From: Chrysomallon squamiferum
Taxonomy: Eukaryota; Mollusca; Gastropoda; Neomphalida; Peltospiridae
Length of the DNA: 64,000 nucleotides
Reading direction: 5' to 3'
Assembly: GCA_012295275.1 (NCBI GenBank)
Contig: CM022675.1
Span: 17,434,189 to 17,498,188, forward strand
Made by a program: the position numbers and the translations under genes. How positions within the stretch are numbered: position 1 is the stretch's first letter; each line of letters begins with the position of its first letter. The notes beneath the pieces were generated by a model. It was not told where the DNA came from, did not search any database, and worked only from the letters and a program-made list of their open reading frames with translations. Positions 34,745 through 49,000 of this stretch are shown one piece after another.

Positions 34745-34776
34745 AATAAATAAAAGATGTGCGATGTTATAATAAA
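34745..34776 (+). terminator. CCT5 polyadenylation signals
   Basis: Three AATAAA hexamers lie at 34745, 34749 and 34771, about 210-240 bp after the stop codon. This implies a short 3' untranslated region. Which one is used is not visible. Confidence 0.55.
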
Positions 34777-35861
34777 ACTTTCAAAAATGCAGGGATATTT
34801 TGGTTTGTTTTTTACTATTTTATCATTGGTGGATTTTGTCCTATTTTTACTGTTACTCAAATAGTTTAGAAAGGTTTATATGAAAGAACTGGTTGCTGGT
34901 CAGTATAAACATTATGTACAGTTACTGTACCTCAAAAGAACAGTTAACATCAACACTTAAAATTGAGCATGTGAACTTTTTCGTTTTTTTTTTTTCAAAA
35001 ACTGGCAGCAACATTACTTGAACTATGTGATGAATAAGTAAACAGTGTGATCAACAAAAACATTTTTGGTAAGAAAATCTCAGTAAATTAAATTAAGATG
35101 CTATAATCAAAATGATAAACAATATTGATTTCTTAATGTTCTGATAGTGAAAAATAGAGAAATTAATTAAATGTGTGAATTTGCCATTACATGTATGATC
35201 TAAGTTTGTAGGTCAGATAGAAGGCACATAAAACAAAATGTTAATTAAAATTGAAACTATTGTAAAGATTAAAATTTTATAAATTAAGATTTGTTGGCCC
35301 TTTTTGAACAATTGGTTGCAGATTGTGGGTTTTTTTTTTTTTTTTTTATATATGAAATATATTGCCTTCAGTGACATGTATATTGAAATAGGTTTCTTTC
35401 ATTTAACATTGTCAACATTAACCTGTCCTGAAAATAAATAAAGTATATTTATTTCTCAAATCAAACTGTAGTCCTGATTATTCCACATTTATAAAATGTA
35501 AAATTCAGTGCAGGGTAGTGAGTATTTTGGTTTGATAATTTGTTATAATTACAGCCTTGAGCAGATGTCGGTTTCTATTCTAAAACTTGAAATGATGAAG
35601 TTAGTTTACATGATAAATAGAAAAATTGTCTGCTGTTTCAGTTTTCTTTATTTCAGTACATAAACATTTTGACAACAGATGTAATTATTTCCAGTGTAGA
35701 CCATTTTAACTTGCTGCCAAGTCTAAGTTTTCAGTGAGAAATTCAAGTGATTCTTTGGTTTAGTGATCAGCAAGTCCATTGCCAATAACATCAACGTGCT
35801 GGTAGCCATTCATTGATTGATTGTTGTCAAACAGTATTTCTTTGTATGTGTTTTGTTATTG

Positions 35862-35993
35862 AGGGCAATGGCCCAGGACATAGGTAATATTTTATAAATG
35901 ATCCCAAAATGAATTCTAGTTTGCGGGACTTGTTATGGAGTACAAATTAGGATCTATATATGTCCCAGTACTCCTTAATTGCCCTATTACCTG
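35862..35993. mobile_element. Small MITE-like element
   Basis: The left end AGGGCAATGGCCCAGGACAT and the right end, read in reverse, GGGCAATTAAGG..GGGACATA share GGGCAAT and GGACATA blocks. It is about 130 bp and non-coding. Confidence 0.45.
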
Positions 35994-37385
35994 GTTGAAG
36001 GTGTGTGTAGTCAAAAGGTAACACCGAACTATTCCTGTACCACAGTGCAGTTGTCAGTACTAAGAGTTAGTATTAAATAAAACAAAATTTTAATATGATA
36101 TTCAACAATACCTTAGATTAAAAAAAAATCCAAAAAATCCTCAACTTTGTCCAGCGAAACCATCTGAAGGGTTGAAGCATGCCTTACCACCTTTTGTATA
36201 TCATCGTTTTCAAGATAATCTGATGCTAGTATATAAAGGTTTCGCATGTCGTCGATAAAGAAAATGACTTGCACTGCAATGTTAAACTTGTAAACCAATG
36301 GGTACCTTCTACTCCCCAACTCAAAGTAGACAATTTGTTTCCCACAAAGTATGATGTTAAATAAGAAGTAAATTAACATTTGGTATAATAGTTGAAACAT
36401 GTAATTCATTTCTGTAGTATTAATCTAAGGATACAAGATCACTGTGTAAGTGCATTTCATTTCACTATAAACAATATCATGCCAGATACTAACCCCACTT
36501 CCAACATAAATTCTTTATTTTCCACAAAAGTGTGTACTGTTACCAATCGCTGAGGAAAACCTCCACATTTTTCACTGTTTATCTAGATGTGGAGCAACTG
36601 AGAAGCTCCTGTGCAATATATTAAAGTCATAATCATTATTTAGTTTTGTATAAAAACAAATTAAATAGATTGTATAATAAACTGAACATTTATTCTAACA
36701 CTAATTAGTTAATCCAAATAATAATCCAGTATTAGAATACCAATACAGACTATAATAACCGCTTGTGGGAGAACAGGGATTAAATCGATGAAACGTAAGT
36801 ATTAACAGATCAGTTTTCTTCTAATCCATCCCAGTGCTTAATGGCCTTTTTTATCAACTGTATGCATTGCTTTTGTGGATGTTTTTTTTTTTTTTTTTTT
36901 TTTGCATTGATGGTGAATACATATGTAAGTACCTATTAAATCATTTGTGACCAAATTGAATAATATTTTATCAATTTCGTCAATAATATTAGTAACTTAA
37001 AGACCGTGATGCGTAATTAATGTTACATGCCCGCGGGATTATTTGAGTTTTGGCACGCACAATAATGCAACACCCGTCAAATTTACAACATACTTGAACA
37101 TGTTTACCTTTTTACGTGTGACGATAAAATAACCTGAGATAAACTGATTCAGGTATTCTCAAACTATTTTGGAAATATTAAAACTGGTTTGGCTATACAG
37201 AAATCTACAGTATTATTATATAGAAATGTTTATTGCTGCAGAGTGCCGTCATGCGTGCCTGTCTGTAAGTAGCAAATCCAAATCTAAATGAAGTAATAAA
37301 TAATAAATACTGAGTCTTTCTGAAAAAAAAAAAATAATAATAATAATAATTTTAAAAAATTAGGTTCATATATATATATATATAT

Positions 37386-37724
37386 AGGTACCGGACCAAT
37401 TATCCAGCGTCCTGAAATCCGGAAAGACCAGAAAACCGGATGATTTTTTCTGACGCTATTTTCATAGTTCGGGCGCACGGGTGTTGTCCTCACCAGACCG
37501 GAACTATTCTTTCAAGCCGCGTGGCGTTCATTCACTCGCCGTATTGTTTACATGTCGAGTCGCCACAGTTATGTATCGTCAATTTTCTTTAAGTTCTTAA
37601 TTTTAAAATGTTTATGCCTAATTATTTATGTATTTAGATGATTTGGTACCAGAAAACGGGAAAATGCAGAAATGCGGAATGCCTCGGGCCCTAGGGAGTC
37701 CGGATAATTTGTCCGATACTTGTG
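37386..37724. mobile_element. MITE with pogo/Tigger-like terminal inverted repeats
   Basis: The left end GGTACCGGACCAATTATCCA mirrors the right end, which in reverse reads AGTATCGGACAAATTATCCG; about 20 of 26 positions match. Both ends abut TATATA tracts, consistent with TA target sites. The interior is more CG-rich than its surroundings and has no long coding frame. Confidence 0.65.
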
Positions 37725-37945
37725 TGTATATATTATATACATATATATATATTAAAATACACACGATTAATTTGTCGTTGCTTAAGAAAAGAAGAAAGAA
37801 ACCTTCAAAATACTATTGTAGGTAACACGACCTCCACCTTAGTTGACATTTCTGTAATCATTAAGTATATAACAGTGATATATCTGCTCAGCGAATCGAA
37901 ACGGGTGCAGACTACTAATCCATTTCAAGTCTCATTGATTTTTCT

Positions 37946-38033
37946 CCTAGCAACAGATAAACTGTTGGTCGGTTGTGGAAATAGACGTTTCGCATGTGCA
38001 CCTCTTAGCAACCGATAAACTGTTGTTCGGATG
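37946..38033 (+). promoter_or_regulatory. Duplicated 30-bp TAGCAAC box upstream of the kinesin gene
   Basis: CCTAGCAACAGATAAACTGT (37946) and CTTAGCAACCGATAAACTGT (38004) start two near-identical 30-bp units 58 bp apart. TAGCAAC fits one half of an RFX X-box. They end 137 bp before the ATG. Confidence 0.45.
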
Positions 38034-38039
38034 AGAAGA

Positions 38040-38047
38040 TATAAATA
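38040..38047 (+). promoter_or_regulatory. TATA-like box of the kinesin gene
   Basis: TATAAATA lies 123 bp before the start codon, directly after the duplicated boxes. A start of transcription about 30 bp further on would give a leader of roughly 95 nt. Confidence 0.4.
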
Positions 38048-38170
38048 AGAACGTTTAATACAAGAATGCCTTTAATACTGTGTTTAGTAAAACGGTTCGT
38101 CGTCTCCCGTTGACGGTCAGGAACACAGTTGAAGTTTCCCTAGTTGGTTTGGATTTTGTGATTTTTAACT

Positions 38171-38215
38171 ATGCCAGAAGAAAACTTGAAAGTTGCGGTG
38201 AGGGTACGCCCTTTT
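38171..38215 (+). CDS. KIF28: KIF28 exon 1 (residues 1-15)
   Basis: [15 protein letters not shown]. The exon ends at TTT with no GT; the next bases are ATATCCTCTT, a U12-type AT-AC donor. Reading on through it gives ISSY and a stop. Confidence 0.9.
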
Positions 38216-39963
38216 ATATCCTCTTACTGAAGTTGTTTTGGTAAAATAATACTTAATATCTTCCTTTTTTCCTTCATAATTATAGTCATTTAATTTTTTA
38301 CATATGTCATTTATTTATGATGTAAAATCAAGAAAGAGCTTCGTGAGGCATCGACCAATCGCCCTTGTATCGCGTTTGCCGAGCGCTTGTTCAAAACGAA
38401 TATTTGTTTATTTTTATTTATTATTATTATTTTTTTTTTTTTTTTTTCAATATTCCTTTTTCACTGAAGCCGACCTAAGACCTGACTTAAAAGTTTCATT
38501 TAGGTTACATTGTTAATAGTGTTTTTTAAATGAACGATTTTTTAATTAATTATTTTATTTTATTATTATTATTATTTTTTTTTTTTTCTTGTTGATTTGT
38601 GTATTTTAGGGAAAATGAAACTTGAAATGAAAATCATGAAAAATCTTTGGAAATTCAGTTGAAATTTAGTGATAAAATTTCAAGCCTTAATGGCCTTGAA
38701 ATAATTAAAGAAACACTGGTATTTACTTCTCCATCACATCTGTCCAAATTAATTAAATAAAGGAGAAGATCATTTTCCATTTCTTTCTTCATATTATTAG
38801 TCTACTTTTATTTTTTTATATTTATTCAAAAATTACTGTGATATGTGATTATTATATAAATATGTTACTTTTAAGTATTATTATTATTATTATTATGATT
38901 ATTATTATTATTATTATTATTATAGTACCTAATAATAATAATAATAATGTCCAATATTGGTTAGTCTTTGTGCTGATTAAATAAAATAGTTAGGTTAAAT
39001 GTATCTTAAACCCAAACTATTATGAACTATTGTTAAATCAATGTTTATTTTGAAATAATATTGATATGCTGTTTTATTTGTAACCATGTTTTTTTAATCA
39101 TAATTCGTTTTTCATTATGCACAGTATACAGTGAATGTCTGTTCACAAAATTCTGTTCGTCTGTATTTATGTGGAAAAACAAAACATAATTGTATGTGTT
39201 TGTGAGTGTGTGTATTTTATTTTACTTTGAATATTAAAACAATAATGATGACTTTGTCTGAAATACCAAATATGATCAGTAGATGAAAAAAAGTTACATT
39301 TCAGCATTATTTGTATATGATTCAAAAACATCCTTCAAAGTTAAAACTGGAAGTAATTTGTTTTTTAGTTGAATATTTGTTTCAGATTTATCAGACAGCC
39401 TGTGCAATTTTTGACTGCTGGGATTTATAAAAAAAAAAATAATAATAATAATGATGATGATGATAAAATAATATATAAAATATATATTTATGTATGTACA
39501 TATGTTCTTGTAACACCAAAATCATTCAAAAATTATCTTGACAGAAGTTTTTGTCAATATCCAGATACATAATCGCAATAATTGGCATATGGTTTTGCTG
39601 AACATATTTTCAATCTGGAAATGCTAGTTTTTATATCATTTAGATGAACCTATCTTTCAAAACAGTATTATATTTTGAATAAAAGTAAGGATTTTAGTGT
39701 TTAGGGATGAATAACAGGTTTTGTTTTGAGGGGTCATGTCACCCTTAAAATCTCTGAAGTCAGTCGAAACATTGTCAGACAGTCAAAAGAAATATTGTCA
39801 GTCAGACAAAAGTTGTGAAATACAGGTAACAAGATGAATGGAACATTGTCAAGCAAAAGATCGTTGATCATAATAGTGAAAAAGATTCTGTCAAAAGTAC
39901 TGATAATCTTTTTTCTGTTTTTTTTCTTCTTCAGTTTTATTTTTATTTTTATTTTTATTTTTA

Positions 39964-40019
<56 letters not shown>

Positions 40020-43000
40020 TAGATGTATATTTTATTATTATTATTATTATTATTACTATTATTATTTATTGGGGGATGGGTGATGATGGGACTGAATACA
40101 CTAACGAACATTAAAACAAAACAAAACAAAATGTTGTAAAAATTGTACTAAATGGCCTTGCAAAATCCTTGCAATGGATCTAATGATTTCTCATTAAGCA
40201 TTTGTGCTGGATGCATTATAATGTCAGATCCTCATCTGTATGTTAGTACTTGCATGACGTAAAAGTATATGATTCCTGCTGCTTTTACTCAATCTCCCAC
40301 ATAATTTGAAAGTGCTGTTAAAGGTTTTAAAAAATTCATTGCCAAAATACAATGAGCTATTTATCAAACAGCTGCAAGGTATGTAACTTAAGTACCTTCA
40401 CATAGACAGGAAAATACCTCCTTTTTCCTTTGGTAATGTTGTCAGTCTACAAAATAATTCAGTGTAAGCATTAACTTTCAAGATTATTTTTTGGAGTAGT
40501 TACAAAAACTACTTTTCAAGTTGTGAAATTGTATTAGGAAAACCTGGTTGTTTAGGTGCAAAGAAGACAAAATGTCAACCAAAAAAATCCCAACTATTGT
40601 AAATGTTAAGAAAAATTTGAGCAGTTTATTTTATATATGCAGTATTAATTTTAATCTTATTGTTGTTTCCTTTGAATTTAGATGGTAGAATATATAGTTA
40701 AAATTAAATATATTTAACATACAAATATTGGAGCTATACAAAATACTTTTTGTATATGTAAAATTTTTAAATTTTGAAATGATCAATACCTGTATATGAA
40801 TATTGATTCTACAGTTCACATCTAATTCTTGCTAGAATCAAATGGGTTTTGTCCACATTTGTAGTAAATGTTGTGGTTTTAACCTGGATCTGATTGTTCA
40901 TTTGCATTCAATTTTTTTATTATTTATTTATTTATTTATTTATGTGATTTTAGTAAAAGTTTATATTAAAATCAGAAACATATTGCTTTGCAGAATGTTG
41001 TTAGAAGTCCAATAACATTACTTCCATTTAGCTTTGTTATCAGAATAGCAAATTTACAAAATAGTTTGTGCTCATAATCATAACTCATATCAGAGTTTTT
41101 TAATTATTACATCAGTCAACATCAGTAGAAATTTCTGACAAAAAAATTGGCATTATTAATAAATTATTAAGTTAACATTATTTACTTATTTATTCATTTA
41201 TTTTTACTTTACAAACTTTTTTACCGTCTAAAAACTTCACAATAAATATGATATCTCTGTTTCAAATATTTTTCTAAATGGTTGAAAAAACTGATTTCAG
41301 ATAATAAATTTTGGTTTATGTGACCTAAATTTGGAAATAGAAACTACATAAAGCACAAATATATTCAGAGTTTTGCATCATTTCATATATCTATATATAT
41401 ATTTTTAAATTTTCTATGTAATTAAAAAAATAATAATAATAAATATATAATAATCCAACAAATAAATAAACAAAAGTAAGAACATTTGAAAAACCTGTTA
41501 ATTACTAAACAGCTGAGACAAATGTGGAACAAATGATATGCTTCTGGATCTTTTCTAATTCCAAATAGTGCCCATTACAGCTGGTTTATCAAAGGCTGTA
41601 GCAAAAGCGTTTTGTATTATTTAGTGTGTGATGACAGTGATTTCCTCTTTCCATACTGATACAGTTATTAATATGGCATAATATAATCAAAAATGTAAAA
41701 TATATTCAGATGATCATTACAGAAAATGTTTCTTTCTTCCTTCCACATTATGTTTATAAACAAAAGTTAAATAAATACAAAACTGAGATATTCATCCTTA
41801 ACTATTCCTACAACAAACGTGAGCGAGATCGAAATGCCAAGCTAATTATTGACATGAATGGTCCTACAACCATCATCCAGAATCCAGAAGATAAAAATGA
41901 TGAAAAAAAATTCGCTTTTGACTACAGCTACTGGTCACACGATGGATCTAAAGAGATGCCTGATGGTTACTATGGCCAAGATCCATCACACCCAAATGGC
42001 AAAAAGTTTGCTGATCAGGTAATAAACACTAATATTATTATAATAAAAACTTGAAAAAAAAAAAAAAAATGATTTAAAAATGTTAAAGTGAGTATAACAT
42101 ATCAGAGAAATAATGAATATTAAAACAATTGAAATTTTTACACTCTGACATAATAAGATTATTACTTGTTTGATCAATCAGATTTTACAAATGTAGTATT
42201 TATCTGAAAAAACCTTTTTACAGAATGAAAATAAAAACAGATAATTTAGAAATATATAATGTGCTTATCTTTAAATGTATAGAAATGTAAACAGTTATTT
42301 CCTAAAATTTGTTTTTAATTCTTCTAACAGTCTTCAAACTTTATTTTCTTTTGTTTGGATATATAGAAAAAGGTATTCAATGATTTGGGCATGGGTATTC
42401 TGACCAATGCTTGGGAAGGTTACAACTCCACTCTATTTGCCTATGGACAGACTGGGTCAGGCAAGAGCTGGTCTGTGGTTGGATATGGAATCAACAAAGG
42501 TAAATAATATTATAACTGTCCAAAATGCTTTAAAAGCTGATATATATATATATTTAGTTCGTATTGTAGATTTTATTCCTTTTCGTAAATGATAAATAAA
42601 CTGCAAAAAAGCTGATCCAAATGATTTCAGTTAAAGGATAGTAGATGTGAACTGCTAGGAGATCTTATGTTTTATGGAAATAAACCAGTTAATAATTATA
42701 TATGAACCAATCTATTTTTATTAATTTTAGTGAATTGCACTTTTGTTATTGGTATGGAGTAAATTTCTATTTCCGTATTATTAGTTGTCACTAACTAATA
42801 AAACTGAAAAAGGCAACAGCAGTATGACAGAGAAACAGAAAGGCAGATTTTAATTAAGAATAAGGGGACATTAAAATAGTTTCCATTAGTTTTCTGTTTA
42901 TATAATTAAGAATTATATTTGTTTGTATTTTCGTTATCAGGCATTGTTCCACAGTTTTGTGAAAAGATTTACCAAGGAATAGATGAAAAAGTGGCAGCAG

Positions 43001-46000
43001 GTGATAAAACAGAATTTGAGGTATGTATTTAATTTAGTCACAATATTATTTCTCTGTAGGATATACTTTGAGACTGTAGTGACGTTCAAGGTCTGAGCTG
43101 AGTTTTAGTACTGTTGTGAGAAAAAATATGTTGTTAGATCAATACACTTTCACTGCATTCCTTTTACAGCCAGTGTTCCTCTGCTGATTTAACAAATTGT
43201 TTGTGTTTTCTGTCTATCCATAAAAGATTAATGGCTGTTAATTAATTCTGAAAGTGGTACCCACTCAGGTCATCATATACAATGTTTGACATTTAATATT
43301 TCTTCATAGTAACTTTAGGGTAGCTACTGTTAAAATTCATTCCTTTTAGTGACTAAATTCTGATTTAGTGGGTTTTTCAATTGTCTTTACACTAGCAAAA
43401 ATTAAATCCCACACACAGGGTTTAGGAGATATCACAATGAATATAGTTAGCTTAGTACAAAAATAAGAATAAATCTTTCTGATTTTTTTTAATACAAGGA
43501 AGAAGTATTTAGATCAGAGGGAATACTCCTGAATTATGTCAGAAAGCATCTGTTTGTATGGATTTATGTTTTTAATTTTCTTAATAATAACAGTACATTT
43601 TTAATATTTAAATGTTTTGTTTTACAGGTAACATTTAGTATGCTTGAAATCTACAATGAACAGGTGCGAGATTTACTCAATACAAAGACAAGACGAGGAG
43701 GTCTTCGAGTCAGACAACATCCAAAGGGAGGATTCTATGGTATGTATTAATTTATGACATATAAATGGCAAACCAGTGGTTTTATGTGTTACATTGTAAA
43801 CTTAGTAGTATGTGTTAATTTATAAATATATATTATAAACTTAGTGGTATATGTTAATTTATACATATATATTATAAACTTAGTGGTATATGTTAATTTA
43901 TAACTTGAACATAGTAAACTTAGTGGTACGTGTTAATTTTTAAATATTTATAGTAAACTTAGTGGTATGTATTTTATAACATACACTGTAAACACACACA
44001 TGTGCGCACATGCACACAGACACACACACACACACACACACACATGCACAGGAACATATTTCTGATGATTGAATACACTAAAATTAAAACTGTTACATGA
44101 TTTGTAGCTGAGAATCTGAAAATAGTGCCTGTGAGGAGCTATAAGGACATTGAAAGTAAAATAGAAGAAGGAACTTTAAACAGAACTGTTGCCTCAACTA
44201 ACATGAATGCAACAAGCAGGTAACATTATTTACTGTTTACATCATTCTGTGGTATATTTTTTACATCAGTTGGGTTGTTCTTTATTCATGTTTATTATCA
44301 TCACCATCATTGTTATTGCTTTCATTTTTGTTGTTATTATTAGTAGTAATAATTGTAATATCATAATTAATTAATTAATTTTCATAGATTTCAAATTAAT
44401 TGTAATTCAGTTTGATAAAATTAATTTGATTTGAAAAAAAAAGGCATACCTTTTTTATTTTCATTTGTTAATAAACTTAATAGGGCAATCTTTTATTATT
44501 ACCTTTATTATTATAACCTTCAACTATTTTACTGACATGACCAATGTTATCTAATTTTTTTAGAACTGTATTAAAGAATGTATTTATTTAGATTTGTTAT
44601 TTATAAATATAGATTTATTACTAAAGATATTATAAACTATATTTCTTAATGTATAGGTCATATTTACATATAGCCCTGCATTATACTCATTTGCATATAA
44701 TCAACAATATATAGATTTACTATTGATATAAATTGTTAGCAATGTGAATCATAATTTTCAAGCAGCTCAGTATGATGGTTAGAATTTCTAAAGACCATTC
44801 AGATATATTACAATAGTCACTGTGCCAACAAGTCAGTCAGTGGTAACACATTCTCACACTGACTGTTTGACTCACAGAGTTCTGCGTATGGTTGTGTACA
44901 CTGTTGTATGGCTGTCATGACTTCAGCCAAATATTGTGATGTGATGGTTGTACTCTGTGAAAGTAGTTGTTCATCAAATGAGGCAGACTGCATTTCTGTC
45001 TTATACAGACAATATTTGATTTACCTGTCCTAAGGTATAAATAAATTAGCAGATGTTATTTCATAATTCTGTCAAGAACTAAGAACAGTACTTTCTACTC
45101 TGGCTTCTTTTGTGTAAATTGTAAAAGATATTAATTTAGTATATAACACGTTTTTAACAGAATAGTCCATTTCAATTTTTATTATTGATTTTGTATTCAT
45201 AAAAATAATGTTCATATGTACACATTGTGAATATGTGTTTTTCTTTTTGTTTGTGTATGTGTGGGTATATATGTGATACTACTTTTACATTTAACTTTTA
45301 TCTATTATAATAGCTGTATATATCTGTTGTGTATGTACCAAACACACACACACATTTCCAAATCTGTGTGTTTGCATATTTACCTTAAGAATATAATGTT
45401 ATAGTCATGTAGAGAATATATAATAGTGTACTTTCAAACAAGCTTTTTGTAAATTAATTTAATATAAAATTTGCAACACAGTTACAGATAGTAAAGCAGT
45501 AGGTGCTTTGTTTGGGTAATTACTATATTAATTAAATCAGCGAAGCATGCTTTTCACAGGCATAACTTATGAACTCAGCAGAGACAAACTTTTTATTATT
45601 ATTTTTATTTGCCAATATTATCTCTCTCTGTAAAGTCAGTTTTAAATAAAACATACATGTAATTATGGATCTGGGGTTAGTTTGACTACATATTTCTGTG
45701 TTGATGAATAGATTATATACACCAAATTTGGTTACTCCACACCACAGGTATTATCTACTTGGATATCAGTTCATTATGAGCTATGTTGTTATTGATTACT
45801 ATCAGTAAGTCATCAGTCAGTAATTGTTTCTGGGGTATAATACCAACAACAGAAACACAATATATAAGTCTTTGTTAATTATTTTTCAGTTCTGTATGGG
45901 CAGAGACATGTTTGCATATATTGATGTTAAGTGAATGTTATACAAGAAGTTAATTATATTACACACTCATGAAAAACTTTATACACATGACATATTGTTC

Positions 46001-49000
46001 CTTACTAGTCATTTTATATGGAGAAAAGAAATCACAGAAAAGAGAAATTACACACACACATGAACATCAAAACACAAAAAAACAATATAATTTCTTCACA
46101 ACAAAAAGATAAGAAAAAAAAGGTCCATTAGGATTCTTATTAATACTTTATTTATCCTGTTTTAATCTATCTAATTACTGTAAATAAAAACTAATGATAT
46201 AAAATTAAGTGTGCACTGGTAAAAATAAAACATTGTTATCCATTACATTTTTTATGGATTAAAATCACAGGTTTGAACTTGGTTTGCAGTGTTTGATAAC
46301 CTCCCCCACCAACTACATATGACATCATCAGTGCTTCCCATAACTTCTCCATCCATCAATAGACATAAATGTAACAGCTTCTCAAAGGCTACAATATATG
46401 GTAATGAAATATTTAACCAATGAATATTTAGTCACTTAGATTATTGTCTGGCAAAATTAATTATGAATTTTGGTATTCTTATATGAAATAGGAATTCAGA
46501 TTTTGTCATCCACAAAATGGTTTTATCAATTATCTGCAAAATTACTGTTTACTGTTCATCTTTCTACATATGATAAAACTATACACAACTAATGTAACAT
46601 AGTAGTTATATAAGATACAGTTCAGTAATATGTTTTAATTGCAGTTTTATACACATATACAGTTTACTTCCAAACAGAAAATATATCTGGATTATTTTTG
46701 CCTTATGTAACACTGAGTTGGTATTGTACCTGTAGACTAGTTGTTGTTTACTAGTTTCTAGTATTATATGCTTAGTTATCATTAGAGAGCTACAACCTTA
46801 AATTATTTCAGATTATTCTAAAATCCAAATTAAATATGAACACTGTCTTTATGGATTTACCATTGTTACATTTGGTTTCAAAAGGGTTTTTGTTGTATTT
46901 AATTACGAGGACTCAAAATTGACTTCTTGTTAATAAAGAATATCTTGGTTTAAAAATAATCATACATCCATTCTAAACCTAAAACTAATCCTTAACCTAA
47001 TTCTAAATCTGAAAATTATTCTAAAACTAACACCATGACTATAAATCTGAAACTTACTCAAAAACTAACTCCAACAATTAGAATGTTATCTCAAACCTGA
47101 AACTAATTATAAAACTAAACCAAGTCTAGATGGTAAAATGGTTGGATTTCAAAAATGAGACACATCATCATTGTCAGATAAAATTCATGTAAAAACAGTC
47201 TAGCTTTTAATAATCTTATATCAAGTATGGAAAAAAAGATAAGACAATTAAACAATTAATGATAACTTTAAAATAGAATCCTCCAAAGAGTGTAGATGGC
47301 CATGTATCAATTTTACAGTCTGTTAGGAATCATGAACTAAACAAAAACCTTAGCTAAGTTTTTTTAGACATTTGTAAGGCTTAAAATCCTCTAGAAGGCT
47401 TTTCAAATATGCCTGATAATCTGGAATATGTTTCAGGTCTATAATAAGTCAAGGCCATGCATGGAAGTCAAGGTCATTTTTGACTGGTTTCAAGTTGATT
47501 GGAGGTCAGATATGCAGGAAGGTCATGATAAACATTCAGTAAAATCTAATTATAACAATTGTATAATGTTACAGGTTTGATTAATTACAGCATAATATTA
47601 GAATTCAGAGTAAAAACACCAAGGAGGGACATGTATATATAGATACAGAAGTTCAGGTTTATGATCAAATTCTGAATACAAATATGCAGATAGAAGTAAT
47701 TATCAACAGTAAATTGTACTGCATTTCAGACAACCTATTTAATTTTTTCCTGAAACATCTACAGAAGATACATAGGCAACACCCAGATTAACATTAAATT
47801 TAGGTGAAGAAAAAATGTTTAAAGGTTAGATTCTTTAAACATATGTATACAACACATATCATGGAACAGGCCATGTTGTTGATAGTGTCGTCCTTGTCCA
47901 TCTTCCTGAAACAGTCATACACCTTCTTTATATTCATCTGCTATCATCCTGCCATAAAGGTTGCTGCAATCAGAATTGTGGAAGTTTCATGAGCACTCAT
48001 CCTTGCAAAATGTTTTTCAACCATAGTTGATCGGTTCCAAAATTACAGCTACTGCTGGATTGTAGACACTGACTGGGACATACTCATCCCTGACAAGCAT
48101 CCACTCATTTTTTCTCTGAGGGCAGTAGGCACAGAAAAGATGTCGTATAGCTTTTGTTCCCCATAGCCACAGAGTTGGTTCATAAGACATGGGACATCAG
48201 AGTCACTCTGGTTTGAGGAAACTTCTTGGATAGCTCATTGTCACCCAGCTCATGATTGACAGCACCAGTCAACAATGATGTGTTCATCATTGTATGGTTT
48301 CACCATCCAATCCTTTCTCATCCAGGTGTGTCCTCCTTCACAGCTTCTGGAATCAGTTCTTTGATGACATGATGCTTTTCAGTGGTGCACCAACTTTGGG
48401 CATCCAATTTTTATGGAATTAAATCTCAGTCTACACTAAAAAGTTAACCATTTATAATTAATAAATGATATCAACATAATAATAATAATGATAAAAAAAA
48501 CCTTTAGAATTCATTCAAAAGCACCACAACACACATTTATTTATTACTACTATTTCTAACTGAAGTAACATTTCTTTAATATACATATATTATTTGTAAA
48601 AAAAAATTGACTCTTCAGATATTGTGAAACAGTGTAATCTTTAATTTGTAATGATGTTTTCTATTTCTAGTTATTAATAATGAGTTATCTTATTTGTTGA
48701 TTTTGTTGTTGTTGTTATTGTTATTATTACTGTTAATGATTAAGATTGATTTATGTTTAATACCACATAGTGGTTTCTTTTCAGGATGTGCATACCAAGC
48801 AATGACAATAACATCATGATATTACACCATTTGCTGTCTGACAAAAGTTCATTAGAGTGTTATCTAATAATATTATTTATTTCAAAAAGAAATAATTTTA
48901 ATTGGAAATTACTTTTGAATTCATTATTAAACTGTACATAAATTCTTTAAAAATTAAATTATATTTTTCTCCTTATTATTCTATTTTATTGTCACTATTA

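Larger units (their letters stand above)
34537..38170. other. Intergenic region between CCT5 and the kinesin gene
   Basis: After the CCT5 3' end it holds T runs (35328-35347, 36880-36903), a small element with inverted ends (35862-35993), a Tigger/pogo-like MITE (37386-37724) and the presumed kinesin promoter. The minus-strand open frame at 36113-36409 (98 aa) resembles nothing I know and is not called. Confidence 0.7.

Noticed and set aside
36113-36409. 98-aa minus-strand open frame between CCT5 and the kinesin
   Set aside because: No known family, no flanking exon structure or start context to support it. Kept only as a note.
38201-38206. GTACGC or the earlier GTGAGG as an ordinary GT donor for kinesin exon 1
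   Set aside because: Either would remove VRPF from the motor start, and no acceptor supplies it again; the AT-AC solution preserves the motif exactly.
46970-47120. CTAAAACTAA-like words suggesting interstitial telomere repeats
   Set aside because: Too degenerate and not matching TTAGGG in phase; likely a low-complexity tract.
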